Assembly: GCA_050246115.1 (NCBI GenBank)
Contig: JBFWWP010000041.1
Span: 1 to 41,291, forward strand
Source: JBFWWP01 sp050246115
GTDB taxonomy: Bacteria; Planctomycetota; UBA8108; UBA1146; JAJFFE01
Reading direction: 5' to 3'
Length of the DNA: 41,291 bases
In this document: in pieces, positions 8,315 to 17,429 of the stretch
How positions within the stretch are numbered: position 1 is the stretch's first letter
Layout of the letters: each line of letters begins with the position of its first letter
Program-made: the position numbers and the translations under genes
The notes under the pieces: model-generated
Told to the model about the DNA's origin: nothing
What the model saw: the letters and a program-made list of their open reading frames with translations, nothing else
Database searches by the model: none

Positions 8315-9024
8315 ACCTCCCGACGTTCGAGCCCACGACGTCCGCCTGCGAGGCCGCGACTTCGGTATCGGTCGTACCGCGAGTGCGACGCCTTCCCTGG
8401 TCCGTCATCGTCGTGAGCGGCGCTCTCTCCGCATCGGGCACCTCCTCGACGGGGCCGAACCGGGTTTGGGAGGCGCCGTACGTCCATGAGCACGACGCCA
8501 CCGCGAGTGGCGAGGGATCGGTCGAGTCCGCCGACGAAGGTGTCGAGCGACCGTGCGATGCAACGCGTGAAGCCATTTCCGAACTGCGGCGCATCGCAGG
8601 CCTGACGTGGGAGCAGCTCGGTCGGCTGTTCGCTGTCTCCCGCAGGAGCGTTCACTTCTGGGCGAGCGGCAAGCCTCTCAACACAGAGCACGAGAAGCGC
8701 CTCCTCCAAGTCCTCGACATCGTTCGCACCGCAGATCGGGGCGACGCGCGCGCCACGCGCTCGGCGCTGCTCGAGGTCGACGAGGGGATCTCCGCATTCG
8801 ACCTCCTCGTCGACAAGCGTTTCACCGAAGCGCGCGCGCGGCTGGGAGTTGGCCCTGGACGTCCTCGTCACGTGCTTGGCGAGCTGAGCGCTGAGGCGAA
8901 GGCCGCACGCGCGCCGCTCCGCCCGGAGGAGTTGGTGGATGCAAAGCACGAGCGCGTACATCGGGATCCCGGACGTGCGCGCGCTGCCCGCACCGTGAGG
9001 AACTCGCGGCGTGGACCCTCTTGA
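8311..9024 (+). CDS. Helix-turn-helix DNA-binding protein
   Basis: 237 residues from ATG 8311, overlapping the previous stop by 4 nt. The N-terminal 80 residues are low-complexity and Ser/Ala-rich. Residues about 88-130 form an XRE-like helix-turn-helix: REAISELRRIAGLTWEQLGR, then LFAVSRRSVHFWASGKPL, with the typical turn and a recognition helix ending in FWASG. After it, LLQVLDIVRTAD and FDLLVDKRFTEARARLG form helices that could mediate dimerisation. The last 60 residues are Arg/Ala-rich. It probably regulates its own cassette, or acts as the DNA-binding arm of the three-protein unit. The stop lies 14 nt inside the next gene. Confidence 0.75.
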   Translation: MNLPTFEPTTSACEAATSVSVVPRVRRLPWSVIVVSGALSASGTSSTGPNRVWEAPYVHEHDATASGEGSVESADEGVERPCDATREAISELRRIAGLTWEQLGRLFAVSRRSVHFWASGKPLNTEHEKRLLQVLDIVRTADRGDARATRSALLEVDEGISAFDLLVDKRFTEARARLGVGPGRPRHVLGELSAEAKAARAPLRPEELVDAKHERVHRDPGRARAARTVRNSRRGPS

Positions 9025-9859
9025 TGCCGACGGTTGTGCGAGTGTCGACGCTGCGCTCAAGGCATGGCGCCAGGGCGACTGTGTCGTCGGGGAGCAGTGG
9101 TTCGTCTTTCGGACGGACACCACGCGCCCGTTGACGAACGAGGGCGCGGTCGCGGCCACGGAAGGGACAGACACCGCGGAGTCCGAGGTCCGTGGCTTCA
9201 TGGTGCTCACCCAGACCTGCGACCTCGTCAGGAAGTCCAGCGAACGTCCCTTCGTCGAGGCGTACCCACTGGTCGAGGTCGACAAGGCGCAGTTTCGAGA
9301 GATCGAGCGCAGTCGTCGACCGAACTACGCCTTCGTCCCGACCTTGGCAGACCACCTCCTCGTCGCGGACCTCGATCGCGTCATGACCGTGGAGAAGGCG
9401 GTCGTAGCCGGCTGGCACCGCGTGGCGGGTTGGCAGACGGATGCCGAGGCCCGACGCATCGCGCTGGCCCTCGCCAGAAAGCGAGCGCGCGCGGCGTTTC
9501 CAGACGACTTCGTCGCGTTTGCGACTCCCCTGAAGCGCCTGATGTCGGACAAGCATGATCAGCAGAGTGATTACGGTAGGGCGTTACGAGCACTCCGAGA
9601 GGTGCGCGTGCGCGCGGAGCCGTCCTGGACGGCCAAAAAGGTGAAGCTGATGTTCTGGTTCATCCGGAACGAAGACGAACCCACCTTCGAAGATCACGCC
9701 TGGCACAGCTTCCTGGCGAGTTGGCAGCAGCTCATTCCGCGCAGCGGTCGCTTCGTCGACGTCCAGGCGGTGGTGCAGACCCTGGAGGACTTGACCGCCC
9801 GCGAGTACGTGGAGAGCGATCCGCTGGACCTCGACCACCTGACGACGCGCAATCGCTGA
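9011..9859 (+). CDS. Uncharacterised protein, third gene of the TIGR04255 cassette
   Basis: 282 residues from GTG 9011, with GAGGAA a short distance upstream and a 14-nt overlap with the preceding gene. I do not recognise a characterised family with certainty. The early motif FMVLTQTCDLVRKSSERPFV resembles the (S/T)Q(T/D)CD(L/I)V motif found near the start of several uncharacterised proteins. Later come EAYPLVEV, a basic helical stretch ALARKRARAAFPDDFVAF and an acidic C-terminus. No transmembrane or signal segment is evident, so it is probably cytoplasmic. The tight overlap of all three genes implies a stoichiometric complex or a linked pathway. Confidence 0.7.
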   Translation: MDPLDADGCASVDAALKAWRQGDCVVGEQWFVFRTDTTRPLTNEGAVAATEGTDTAESEVRGFMVLTQTCDLVRKSSERPFVEAYPLVEVDKAQFREIERSRRPNYAFVPTLADHLLVADLDRVMTVEKAVVAGWHRVAGWQTDAEARRIALALARKRARAAFPDDFVAFATPLKRLMSDKHDQQSDYGRALRALREVRVRAEPSWTAKKVKLMFWFIRNEDEPTFEDHAWHSFLASWQQLIPRSGRFVDVQAVVQTLEDLTAREYVESDPLDLDHLTTRNR

Positions 9860-9883
9860 CCCTGCCATGCTTTCGCTCGCCCC

Positions 9884-10435
9884 TCACCTCGAAGGCCAAT
9901 ACACCCGAGTCAACGGGACCAGGGCCTTGGTGTCGACGTCGAGTTTCTCGTAGTGGTGGGTGACGAGGGCGACCAGCTCGTCCAGGTCGACCAGGGTCAG
10001 AGGGATGTTCGAGCGTTCGGCCTCGTAGTGGGCCTCCTTGGCGAAGCCGCGGTGCTCACGTAGATGCCGCGGTTACTCGAGCGGAGAGAGCCGATGAAGC
10101 TGCGAACTGCGGGGGCTCCGATCTTCTCGCGGGGACGATGCTTGACCTCGACGCGGATGCGCGGCGCTTCGAGGCCGAGGCCGTCGCGGGAGGCGACGAT
10201 GTCCTTGCCACGTTGGAGTCGTGGAGAAGTGCCGACCGAACCAGGACGACAGCATCGCTAGCGCGCTCTTGCTGGCCTTGAACTCGGCGCCGCTCCATTC
10301 GCCGGAGTGCGCTGCCGAAGTCGGTCTTCGAGACCGTCTCGGCTTTCGCCAACACGCGACGCCGACGCCGTGGCTGATCTTCTGTCCGGCGTGCAGCACC
10401 GAGAGCAGGAGTTCGTCGAGGGAGGGCTTGGTCAT
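9884..10435 (-). pseudogene. Frameshifted remnant of an Mrr-type restriction endonuclease
   Basis: The C-terminal part is clear. Read on the minus strand, KDIVASRDGLGLEAPRIRVE, then VKHR, then AVRSFIGSLRSSNRGIYVST match the catalytic region of Mrr-like type IV enzymes (acidic residue, then ExK in VEVKH). A single missing G near 10047-10053 breaks the frame: STGG is expected, STAAS is read. After correction the frame continues as FAKEAHYEAERSNIPLTLVD and LDELVALVTHHYEKLD up to VYWPSR and a TGA at 9884-9886. Upstream of about 10216 the sequence switches frame at least twice more; a possible original start is ATG 10435 (MTKPSLDELLLSVL). The gene is therefore dead unless the frameshift near 10050 is an assembly error. 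It lies just downstream of the large defence operon on the same strand. Confidence 0.7.
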
Positions 10436-10573
10436 GGGCCCCCCATGCCTCGGAGGTGCGACGCGCGGTCAGGGCATCGACGACCATCCCATCGACGGCG
10501 ACCGCAGTCATCCGAAGAACTTGGACAAATGTATCGGCCACGGCGTTCTCCGTGAGCCTGAGAGCACCGTTTG

Positions 10574-13150
10574 TCACGGCGTGCCGCCTGCCTGGACCTG
10601 CAGTCGCTGCCGCACGCGCTCGCGGACCTCGGTGTAGATGTCGATGCCGATGCTGTCAGCTACTTCGAGAGTCACCGCAAGAGCGTAGGGCACCTTGCCC
10701 TGAAGGCCGGCAGCATCCTCTCGGCAACTCACGCGCACGACGACATCATCTCCATCCACGAATGCGGCCGCCGCTTCCTCCTCGAAGACCTCATGCTGGA
10801 GCGTGCCCCGCTGCACCGCCTGCCAGTCAGGACCGACACGGTTCACCACGAGCTTCGACTTCGGCGTCTCGAACCAGAGCTGCGCCTGACGCCACTTGTG
10901 GCTCAGAGGGTTCACAGGCGTGAACCACGCGAGCGTCACGCTAAGCCGCCGCAACCCGCGCTTGCCGCTCAGCGACGGGGGCAACGGAAACTTGTGCTCG
11001 GCGCCTTCATCTTTTGCAAGCGCACCTGCACCGATCGCGGTGACGCGCGTCGGGGAGCATTCGGTCACGTCATCCACCTCGAGCCGGCCGAAGCCCAGCA
11101 GTCGCGTAACCTGCTCCCTGCGCTTGCCGTGATTCTTGATTGCTCCGAAATGACCGTGAAGAGCTTGACCAAGTTCGCCCCAGCGAGCTCCGTGGGCGAG
11201 CAGCGTCTTGATTAGAACACCGTCGCTGACCGCAGCGAGGGTTGCCGCGCCATCCCCTTCACGAAGCTCCTCAATGGCCGATGCGAGAAACGCTCCAACC
11301 CGGGTCAACATCGCAGCGGCATTGCTCGTGCCTTGGCTCTTCGTCGTGTGCGCCACGTCGCCAGTGAGACTGCCGGGTGCTGCCACCTGGATTCCCGGAG
11401 CGGCGTCCACCCGAAGAGGTCGCAAGTGGGTCTGGCCACCGATGAAGGGGCGATCGAACTGCAGCCGACCACCCGCCACGAGAAGGTCGGGCTTGATCGA
11501 TCGGCGATACCCGAGGCCATGCGCATTGAGAGGACTCGGGTACCCCAGAAGGACCGGATCGATCCGGGTCGGGATCGTCATGTCCGAGTCCTGATGGATC
11601 GCGCCAACGGTGAGCGCATTCATCGCTTCGGCGGGAGAGAGTGCGCGTCGATTCCGGGTATCCGTCGCAAGCGACCGGAGAACGACCGCCGTGAGATCAC
11701 CGAGAGCCAGCGACTGCAGCTCGGACCACGGCTTCCCCGTCTCCACGTCGCTCACGTGGTTCCCGGCACTCACCACGAAGAGCACCTTGTGCTGCCAGGA
11801 GAGCCAGTCGAGAAGTCTAGCCAACGGGCTCAGCGTCCCAGCAAACTGACGACTGGGATCTCCGATGGAGAAATTGACGAGCGCGACATCCCGCGCCGCC
11901 GGTTCGGAGCTGCCTTCGGACTCGTACAGCCGGCGAATCGAGCGGTGCACGAGGTCCACCACAAGCGAGCCCTCGGGCACCCGCTCGTACGGCGCCCAGG
12001 GGGTACCGGGCGGAGGTAGAACGGCCTGCATGATCGGCCGTACGTATAGCGGCTGAGGGATAGGCCTGTGGTTCGGGTCGTTCAGGTCACCCCAGATGAT
12101 GACCGAGGCCATCGCCGTTCCATGAAGCCGTGCATCAACTCGATAGTTCGTCTCGAAGCTATCGGGGTCGTCAACAATCAGCCGATTGGCCAGCGCGTGG
12201 TGATTCTGAAGTGGGAGACCGTCGAGAAGCGCGACGCGAGCGGCTCCCGATGGCTGTGACCCCACATAGGCATTGGCAGTCGCGGTCCTCTCGCCTGCTC
12301 TTCGCACCACCATCTGTCCCGACGGACGAAAGAATTGGATCTCCTCGCTCTGAACGAGCCGCACGTTTCCTCGCGTCTCGGTGTTCAGGACCTGTCGCAC
12401 AGCCGCAATCGGAAGCTGAACCGCAAGCCCGTGGTAGTGAATGCCCCGGACGACTCCTTCGGTGAGGACCGTCCCACCGAGTTCCTCCACCCTCGTTCGA
12501 ACAGCTTGCGCTACTGCTTGTCGCTTCTGGTCGTCCATGCGGAACCAGAGCTCGATCTCCGTGTAGAGGGTCTCGTTCCCATGCTGGACGCGCTCGGCCC
12601 AGTCGGCCAGGACGCCGGTCTCCTCGAGGCGGTCCTTCACGCTCCACGGTCGGATGTCGCGCAAGTGCGCGAAGACATCGCGCCACTTCGTCAGTCCACG
12701 CTCGAAGTCGGTGCCGTCCTGAAACACCTTCCAGAGACGCTGGAGCTGCTTGAACGCCTCTTGGTTCGTGAAGACCATGTAGACGCGCCCGGCATACGGG
12801 ACGCGCGCGCCCCTTTTCTCTACGAAGAAGTCATCGTCGGACGGAATGTCCTGCTCGTCGTACTCGGAAAGGAACTCGAAACCGTCGATCTTGCTGACCG
12901 CCTTCACGAACTTCTCGACCGTCCCCGCAGTCTCGAGAACCAGCACGTCTTCAGGTACGACGCCGGAGGCTGAAGTCTGGATCTGCACTCGCCTCGACTC
13001 GAACGCCTCTTCCAGTTCCTGAAGCCGGGGTCCCAAGCGCTCTTGCTGGCGCCCGGCGCGGAGCTTCGCGGGGCGTCCTCCACCCCCGCCCTTCTTGCCT
13101 CGGGTCGCGTTGGTCGCCTCCGGTAGGAGCAGAAGTGGGCGTTCAGCCAT
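10574..13150 (-). CDS. Subtilisin-like serine protease (S8), partner of an AAA+ ATPase
   Basis: 858 residues from ATG 13150. The N-terminal third (RQQERLGPRLQELEEAFESR, then PEDVLVLETAGTVEKFVKAV) is the conserved N-domain of S8 peptidases that occur beside AAA ATPases. The catalytic triad is complete: Asp310 in VALLDG, His343 in RLHGTAMASV and Ser609 in QGTSNAAAM, with the oxyanion Asn464 in VVSAGN. A C-terminal beta-rich domain (about 690-850) follows. There is no signal peptide, so it acts in the cytoplasm. The gene overlaps the upstream AAA+ gene by 8 nt. In such pairs the ATPase is thought to deliver or gate substrates; related pairs recur in defence islands. Here the protease is the last gene of a methylase-PglZ-helicase operon, so it may be the effector that cleaves phage or host proteins. 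That role is inferred. Confidence 0.9.
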   Translation of the reverse strand: MAERPLLLLPEATNATRGKKGGGGGRPAKLRAGRQQERLGPRLQELEEAFESRRVQIQTSASGVVPEDVLVLETAGTVEKFVKAVSKIDGFEFLSEYDEQDIPSDDDFFVEKRGARVPYAGRVYMVFTNQEAFKQLQRLWKVFQDGTDFERGLTKWRDVFAHLRDIRPWSVKDRLEETGVLADWAERVQHGNETLYTEIELWFRMDDQKRQAVAQAVRTRVEELGGTVLTEGVVRGIHYHGLAVQLPIAAVRQVLNTETRGNVRLVQSEEIQFFRPSGQMVVRRAGERTATANAYVGSQPSGAARVALLDGLPLQNHHALANRLIVDDPDSFETNYRVDARLHGTAMASVIIWGDLNDPNHRPIPQPLYVRPIMQAVLPPPGTPWAPYERVPEGSLVVDLVHRSIRRLYESEGSSEPAARDVALVNFSIGDPSRQFAGTLSPLARLLDWLSWQHKVLFVVSAGNHVSDVETGKPWSELQSLALGDLTAVVLRSLATDTRNRRALSPAEAMNALTVGAIHQDSDMTIPTRIDPVLLGYPSPLNAHGLGYRRSIKPDLLVAGGRLQFDRPFIGGQTHLRPLRVDAAPGIQVAAPGSLTGDVAHTTKSQGTSNAAAMLTRVGAFLASAIEELREGDGAATLAAVSDGVLIKTLLAHGARWGELGQALHGHFGAIKNHGKRREQVTRLLGFGRLEVDDVTECSPTRVTAIGAGALAKDEGAEHKFPLPPSLSGKRGLRRLSVTLAWFTPVNPLSHKWRQAQLWFETPKSKLVVNRVGPDWQAVQRGTLQHEVFEEEAAAAFVDGDDVVVRVSCREDAAGLQGKVPYALAVTLEVADSIGIDIYTEVRERVRQRLQVQAGGTP

Positions 13151-14141
13151 CGCGACTCCTCAGGGTCTCGGTCTTCGGCTTCACGCGCGCTTTCCACTGT
13201 TTGAGCCGCTGGCTCACGATCGCCTTCGCGTCACCGTCGGGAAGCGCCAGGATGTAACGGCGCTGAACATCGAGCGCGAAGAGCTCCAGCTCGGCGAAGC
13301 TCATGCTGCCGAGTTTTTTCGCGATGTTGGCGTGGGAGTGCTTCAGTGAGAAGCCGGCGCGCTCTTCGAATTGCTTGAGCCACTCGGCGCGCTGCTTCTC
13401 CGTGGGCCGGGGGAGCGCCACGCGTACCTGGAACCGCCTCCACGCGGCGCGGTCGAGAAGCTCGCTGTGGTTCGTCGCCGCCACGACGACAACGTGCGAG
13501 GGCAACTGATCCATCTGAAGGAGGAGCGAGCTGACCACGCGCTTGATCTCGCCGGTCTCGTGAACATCGCCGCGCTCTTTGCCAACGACGTCGAATTCGT
13601 CGAAGAAGAGAACGCACCGCTCCGTGCGCACCTGTGCAAAGAGCTTGGCCAGCCGCACCGCCGTCTCGCCGAGGTAGCTGCCGATGATGCTCTCGTAGCG
13701 CACGACGCAGAGCGGCACCGAGAGCTCGAAGGCGAGCGCTTCAGCGAGAGTCGTCTTCCCATTGCCCGGTGGACCGCTGAGCAGGACGCGGTGGCGCGGC
13801 TCAAGGCCGTGCGACCGCAGCAGGTCGGCTCGGTGGTGTTCCTCCACCAGCTCGCTGCACGCCTCTCGCACCACGGCGGGGAGCACAAGACTCGCCAGAT
13901 TCCGGCGCGCCCGAACTTCTGCGAAGGCCGTCCGGTCGCCGCCGTTCGACTCCAGCAGGTTGCGCGCAGGCCGCACCGCGCTGCTGTTGATGCGGAGGTG
14001 CGCAGCCAGCTGGTCGGCAAGCACGTTGTGCTGCTTCGCCTTCTCCTCAGCGATCAACGCCTCAAGGGTCATGCGAAACAGCTCCTGGTTCCCTTCTGCT
14101 CCAGCCTTGACGATGTCGAGCAACAGATCAGCGCGAGCCAT
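13143..14141 (-). CDS. AAA+ ATPase paired with the S8 protease
   Basis: 332 residues from ATG 14141. A helical N-domain (1-75, AEEKAKQHNVLADQLAAHLR) precedes a classical AAA+ core: Walker A GPPGNGKTT (123-131), the pore-loop region IIGSYLGET (152-160), Walker B VLFFDEFD (177-184), sensor 1 VVVAATN and a C-terminal lid. The pore-loop motif and the FtsH/CDC48-like layout point to a substrate-threading ring. This family is usually next to the subtilisin-like gene, as here (8-nt overlap). Its own start lies 14 nt inside the 43-aa ORF, so expression is coupled to the helicase upstream. Confidence 0.9.
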   Translation of the reverse strand: MARADLLLDIVKAGAEGNQELFRMTLEALIAEEKAKQHNVLADQLAAHLRINSSAVRPARNLLESNGGDRTAFAEVRARRNLASLVLPAVVREACSELVEEHHRADLLRSHGLEPRHRVLLSGPPGNGKTTLAEALAFELSVPLCVVRYESIIGSYLGETAVRLAKLFAQVRTERCVLFFDEFDVVGKERGDVHETGEIKRVVSSLLLQMDQLPSHVVVVAATNHSELLDRAAWRRFQVRVALPRPTEKQRAEWLKQFEERAGFSLKHSHANIAKKLGSMSFAELELFALDVQRRYILALPDGDAKAIVSQRLKQWKARVKPKTETLRSRDG

Positions 14142-14259
14142 GTTTGGCCTGCTTCCAAGAGGTCAAACGCAGGCATCGCACGCAAAACGGGAGACACACT
14201 CGATTCTTCTCGCCCACGACGTCGTACGCGTGTGGCTTCACTGCAGTTCTTGGGGTCAT
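14128..14259 (-). CDS. 43-aa ORF with a Cys cluster, linking helicase and ATPase genes
   Basis: A short frame not obvious at usual length cut-offs. ATG 14259 overlaps the helicase stop as ATGA, and the TGA at 14128-14130 lies inside the AAA+ gene, overlapping it by 14 nt. The product has His10 and a Cys22-x3-Cys26-x2-Cys29 cluster (VCLPFCVRC), then a basic tail with His40. A small metal-binding or nucleic-acid-binding knuckle is possible, but no family can be named. Without this frame there would be a 114-nt gap in an otherwise fully overlapped operon; with it every junction is coupled. It may also serve only to carry ribosomes to the ATPase gene. Confidence 0.5.
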   Translation of the reverse strand: MTPRTAVKPHAYDVVGEKNRVCLPFCVRCLRLTSWKQAKHGSR

Positions 14260-17200
14260 GCCGTCCCCCCGCTCACCTCGACCCAGCCGATCAGCCTCGC
14301 GGCGTAGCTACTGCCCTCGGGAACGATCTCCCGGTGCTGCAGCTCGCGCTCGAGCATCGGCTCCACCTTCTCGTGGAGGAGCGCCTTCCGCGCTGACGCC
14401 GTCGTGCCGTTGACGTGGCCCGTGCGCGTGAAGACGCCCGCGCCGAGGCGTTCGAGGCGGGAATTGCGCATGCCGTCATCGCTCACGCCGAGAGGCAGCA
14501 CGGTGGCGCGGTGCTCGCCCGAGGGGCCGCGCGTCTCGACGAGCCACCACGTAAGCACGCCCGGGCCTTCCTCGCCGGAGACCGCGAGGCCGATGCCCTC
14601 CGGCGACACGGTTTGCCACCGCTTGATGGCTTCCTGCACGAGCGGATGGTCAAGGCCGAGGAGGTCAAGGTCCGCGCGCGCGCGGGCAGCATCTCGGTCG
14701 AGCGTGAAGCGGCGCACCACCTTCTGCTCGGCGTCTTTCACGACGTAGGTGCCGTCGTCCTGCGCATCGACGCGGCGGCCATCGGCGGTGATGGATGCGC
14801 GCACGAACTCCAGCACGCGCTCGAGCCCCGGCCTCACGTTGGCGAAGGGCTTGTAGTCGTCGAGGGAGAATCCATCCAGGTCCTGGAACAGCTCGAAGAC
14901 CACCTTGCGCGCCTCGGAGGCGTTGGAGAGCGCGGCCTCGAGTTCCTCCTTCGTGCGGCGCAGCTCCGGGTCGCCGAGCGCTTCACGATAGAGCTTGTCG
15001 TAGGTGAGGCGCTCGGAGAGCTGGCCGAGCACCTGGCTGCGGAGGTCCTCTGCGACGTTGCCGTGCTCGTCCACCTTGCCCAGGGTCTTCGCAATCTCCT
15101 TTAGCTTCTCGTCAAGGAGCAGGAAGATCTTGCCCTCGATCGTGTCCGAGAGAACGAGGTTGTAGACCTGCGCGGTGTGCTTCTGGCCGTAGCGATGGAT
15201 GCGCCCAATGCGCTGCTCCATGTCCATCGGGTTCCAGGGCAAGTCGAAGTTGAAGAGGATACGCGCGAACTGGAGGTTGATGCCCTCACGCCCCGCCGCC
15301 GTGCAGACGAGCACGCGCGGACCGTCGGGCTTCTTGAACTTTCGCTCGGCCGCGAGCTTCGCGCCGTGGTCGCCGCCCCGCAGGACGACGACGCCCTGGC
15401 CCGGGTAGGCCTTCTCGATCTCGCGCCCGAGCAGATCGACGGTGCCGAGGTACGTCGCGAAGATGACGACCTTTTCGCTGGAGTTCTGCTCCCACAGCGC
15501 GCCGAGGCCGCGCAGCAGCTTCTCAACCTTCGTCTCGCGGCGCTCGGGGAACACGCGGAGCAACTCGCCGATGCGCAGACGCTCCTCGGGCAGCGCGAGG
15601 CTCACGGCCATGATCGCCATGTCCTCGCCACCCGTTGCGGCGTGCTCGCCCGCCGTAGAGTCGGATGCCAGCTCCAGCTCCTCCTCATTGAGCTTCTTGA
15701 GCAGCTTCACGCGCAGGTCGGCGAGGATGGCGTCGACTTGCCCGCGCCCCACCGAGTCCCGCGCAACCTCGAACTCATCGTGAATCAGCTCGCGAGCCTC
15801 GCCGAGAAGCCGCTCACGCGCATCGATGTCCAGCTCCTGGTCCTTGAGGATGGCCTCATGGAGGGTGAGCATCAGGATGCGCCGACGAAGCGTGCGCCGG
15901 ACGGCGGCGAAGCTCGACGCGGCGATCTTCTGGAAGATCGTCATCACGAAGCCGAGGGCGCGGCCTTGGTTGCCCTGTCGCTGGGCGAGCGCGAAGCCGT
16001 CCTCGAGGTACTCCTTGAGCGCCGCGTAGAACGTGCGCTCCTCCTCTTCCATCGTGAACGACTCGGTGTGCACCCAGCGTCGCGCGAAGAGTGGCGAACC
16101 ATCGGGCCGACAAGCGTCGGCCTTGGTGCGCCGGAACACCACCGAGTTCAGGCGGTGCCGGTTGTCAACCATGTCCTCCGGGCTCTTGAACAAGGTCGGG
16201 TTGAGGATTTGAACGAGCATCCAGAAACGGAAGTGATCTCCTTGGTGAGGCGTCGCTGAGAGCAGTACAAGGTCGCGCGCGTGTCCTTTCAGCGCCTCGG
16301 CTAGCTTGTAGTTCGCGGTCTTGGTGACCTTCCTGCCATTGCGAAAGGCGGTCAAGTGGTGCGCCTCGTCAAACACGACGAGGTCCCACTGCGGCGCTTC
16401 GAGCAGGCGCTTGATGCGGGCCGGGCGCTTGAGCGTATCGATGCTGGCGATGAGCCTGTCGTGCTTCGCAAAGGCGTTGGACTTGCGGTCGGTGACGTCC
16501 CCCTCGCTGCCGAACACCTCGAAGTCGAGGCGGAAGACCTCGTTCATCTCGCGGTGCCAGTTGTTCACGAGGCCCGCCGGAACGACCATCAGCGCGCGGT
16601 TCAACTCACCACGACTCGCCAGCTCGCGAAGCAGCAGGGCAGCCTCAATCGTCTTGCCAAGTCCCACCTCGTCGGCGACGAGAAAGCGGCGAGGAGAAGC
16701 CGTCGCGATGCGATGCGTCAGCACGATCTGGTGCGGCAGCAAGTCGATCGGGGCGGCCGTCAGCGCTGCGGCGCTCTCCATGAGAGGTAGCGAGAACGCT
16801 TCGAGGACGAGCGAGGCCTGGCGGACTCGCTCAAGTGTGCCTGCGACACCGCTGATTACGCGGTCTGCCCATCCGACGGTCGGCGTCAGCCTTGAGATCG
16901 CAACTAGACGCTCGCTCGAAGTGAAGAAGACGCGCGCGTAGCCCTCGGTCGCGATATCGACAACAACGCCATCACCAAATTCGGAATGGTGGACTCGAGC
17001 GCCAGGTTGCGCAATAGGAAGTAGCCGCTCGAGCCGCTGCACCACGACCCGTCGGGCGTTCGGCGTCAGGTCGAACGTCGCGTCCTTGGTGGGAAGATAG
17101 GCATCAGGGATGCAGTCACCCTTGACTCGAATCGCCCCTGCGACCTCGTCGAACGTCTTCTGGTCGACAAGTATACCATCTCGGCGAACAACCGCGTCGC

Positions 17201-17429
17201 GGAGGAGCGGCATCCCTCGAAGCAGGTCGACGGCTTGCGCCGCATCGAGAGTCCCGACGAGCCAGCGACGTAGACGCTCGTCCTCATCGACCACGACACC
17301 CACATAGATCGTGCTCGCGTTCTGAACCGCAAGAACGGCGGCTGGACCGTCGAACTCTGCAAGGGTGTGCCGATCACCGGGCCACAAGAACGAGGTCTGA
17401 CGGCCATCGAAAGAGGCGAGCGGCTTCAT
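14256..17429 (-). CDS. SNF2-type helicase, DISARM DrmD-like
   Basis: 1057 residues from ATG 17429, which overlaps the previous stop as ATGA. The N-terminal 200 residues hold a unique domain plus a small barrel-like stretch (PGARVHHSEFGDGVVVDIAT, 142-161) common in SNF2/RapA-like proteins. The motor has motif I DEVGLGKT (253-260), motif II DEAH (354-357), motif III LLSATPHQGD and, in the second lobe, AAGREGINLQFA and QRIGRIHRYGQ (about 736-746). The C-terminal 250 residues are family-specific. Length and order fit the SNF2-like helicases of DISARM-type defence systems, which translocate on double-stranded DNA and are needed for phage restriction. No nuclease domain is visible. It probably works with the methylase to recognise unmodified DNA. 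Confidence 0.9.
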   Translation of the reverse strand: MKPLASFDGRQTSFLWPGDRHTLAEFDGPAAVLAVQNASTIYVGVVVDEDERLRRWLVGTLDAAQAVDLLRGMPLLRDAVVRRDGILVDQKTFDEVAGAIRVKGDCIPDAYLPTKDATFDLTPNARRVVVQRLERLLPIAQPGARVHHSEFGDGVVVDIATEGYARVFFTSSERLVAISRLTPTVGWADRVISGVAGTLERVRQASLVLEAFSLPLMESAAALTAAPIDLLPHQIVLTHRIATASPRRFLVADEVGLGKTIEAALLLRELASRGELNRALMVVPAGLVNNWHREMNEVFRLDFEVFGSEGDVTDRKSNAFAKHDRLIASIDTLKRPARIKRLLEAPQWDLVVFDEAHHLTAFRNGRKVTKTANYKLAEALKGHARDLVLLSATPHQGDHFRFWMLVQILNPTLFKSPEDMVDNRHRLNSVVFRRTKADACRPDGSPLFARRWVHTESFTMEEEERTFYAALKEYLEDGFALAQRQGNQGRALGFVMTIFQKIAASSFAAVRRTLRRRILMLTLHEAILKDQELDIDARERLLGEARELIHDEFEVARDSVGRGQVDAILADLRVKLLKKLNEEELELASDSTAGEHAATGGEDMAIMAVSLALPEERLRIGELLRVFPERRETKVEKLLRGLGALWEQNSSEKVVIFATYLGTVDLLGREIEKAYPGQGVVVLRGGDHGAKLAAERKFKKPDGPRVLVCTAAGREGINLQFARILFNFDLPWNPMDMEQRIGRIHRYGQKHTAQVYNLVLSDTIEGKIFLLLDEKLKEIAKTLGKVDEHGNVAEDLRSQVLGQLSERLTYDKLYREALGDPELRRTKEELEAALSNASEARKVVFELFQDLDGFSLDDYKPFANVRPGLERVLEFVRASITADGRRVDAQDDGTYVVKDAEQKVVRRFTLDRDAARARADLDLLGLDHPLVQEAIKRWQTVSPEGIGLAVSGEEGPGVLTWWLVETRGPSGEHRATVLPLGVSDDGMRNSRLERLGAGVFTRTGHVNGTTASARKALLHEKVEPMLERELQHREIVPEGSSYAARLIGWVEVSGGTA

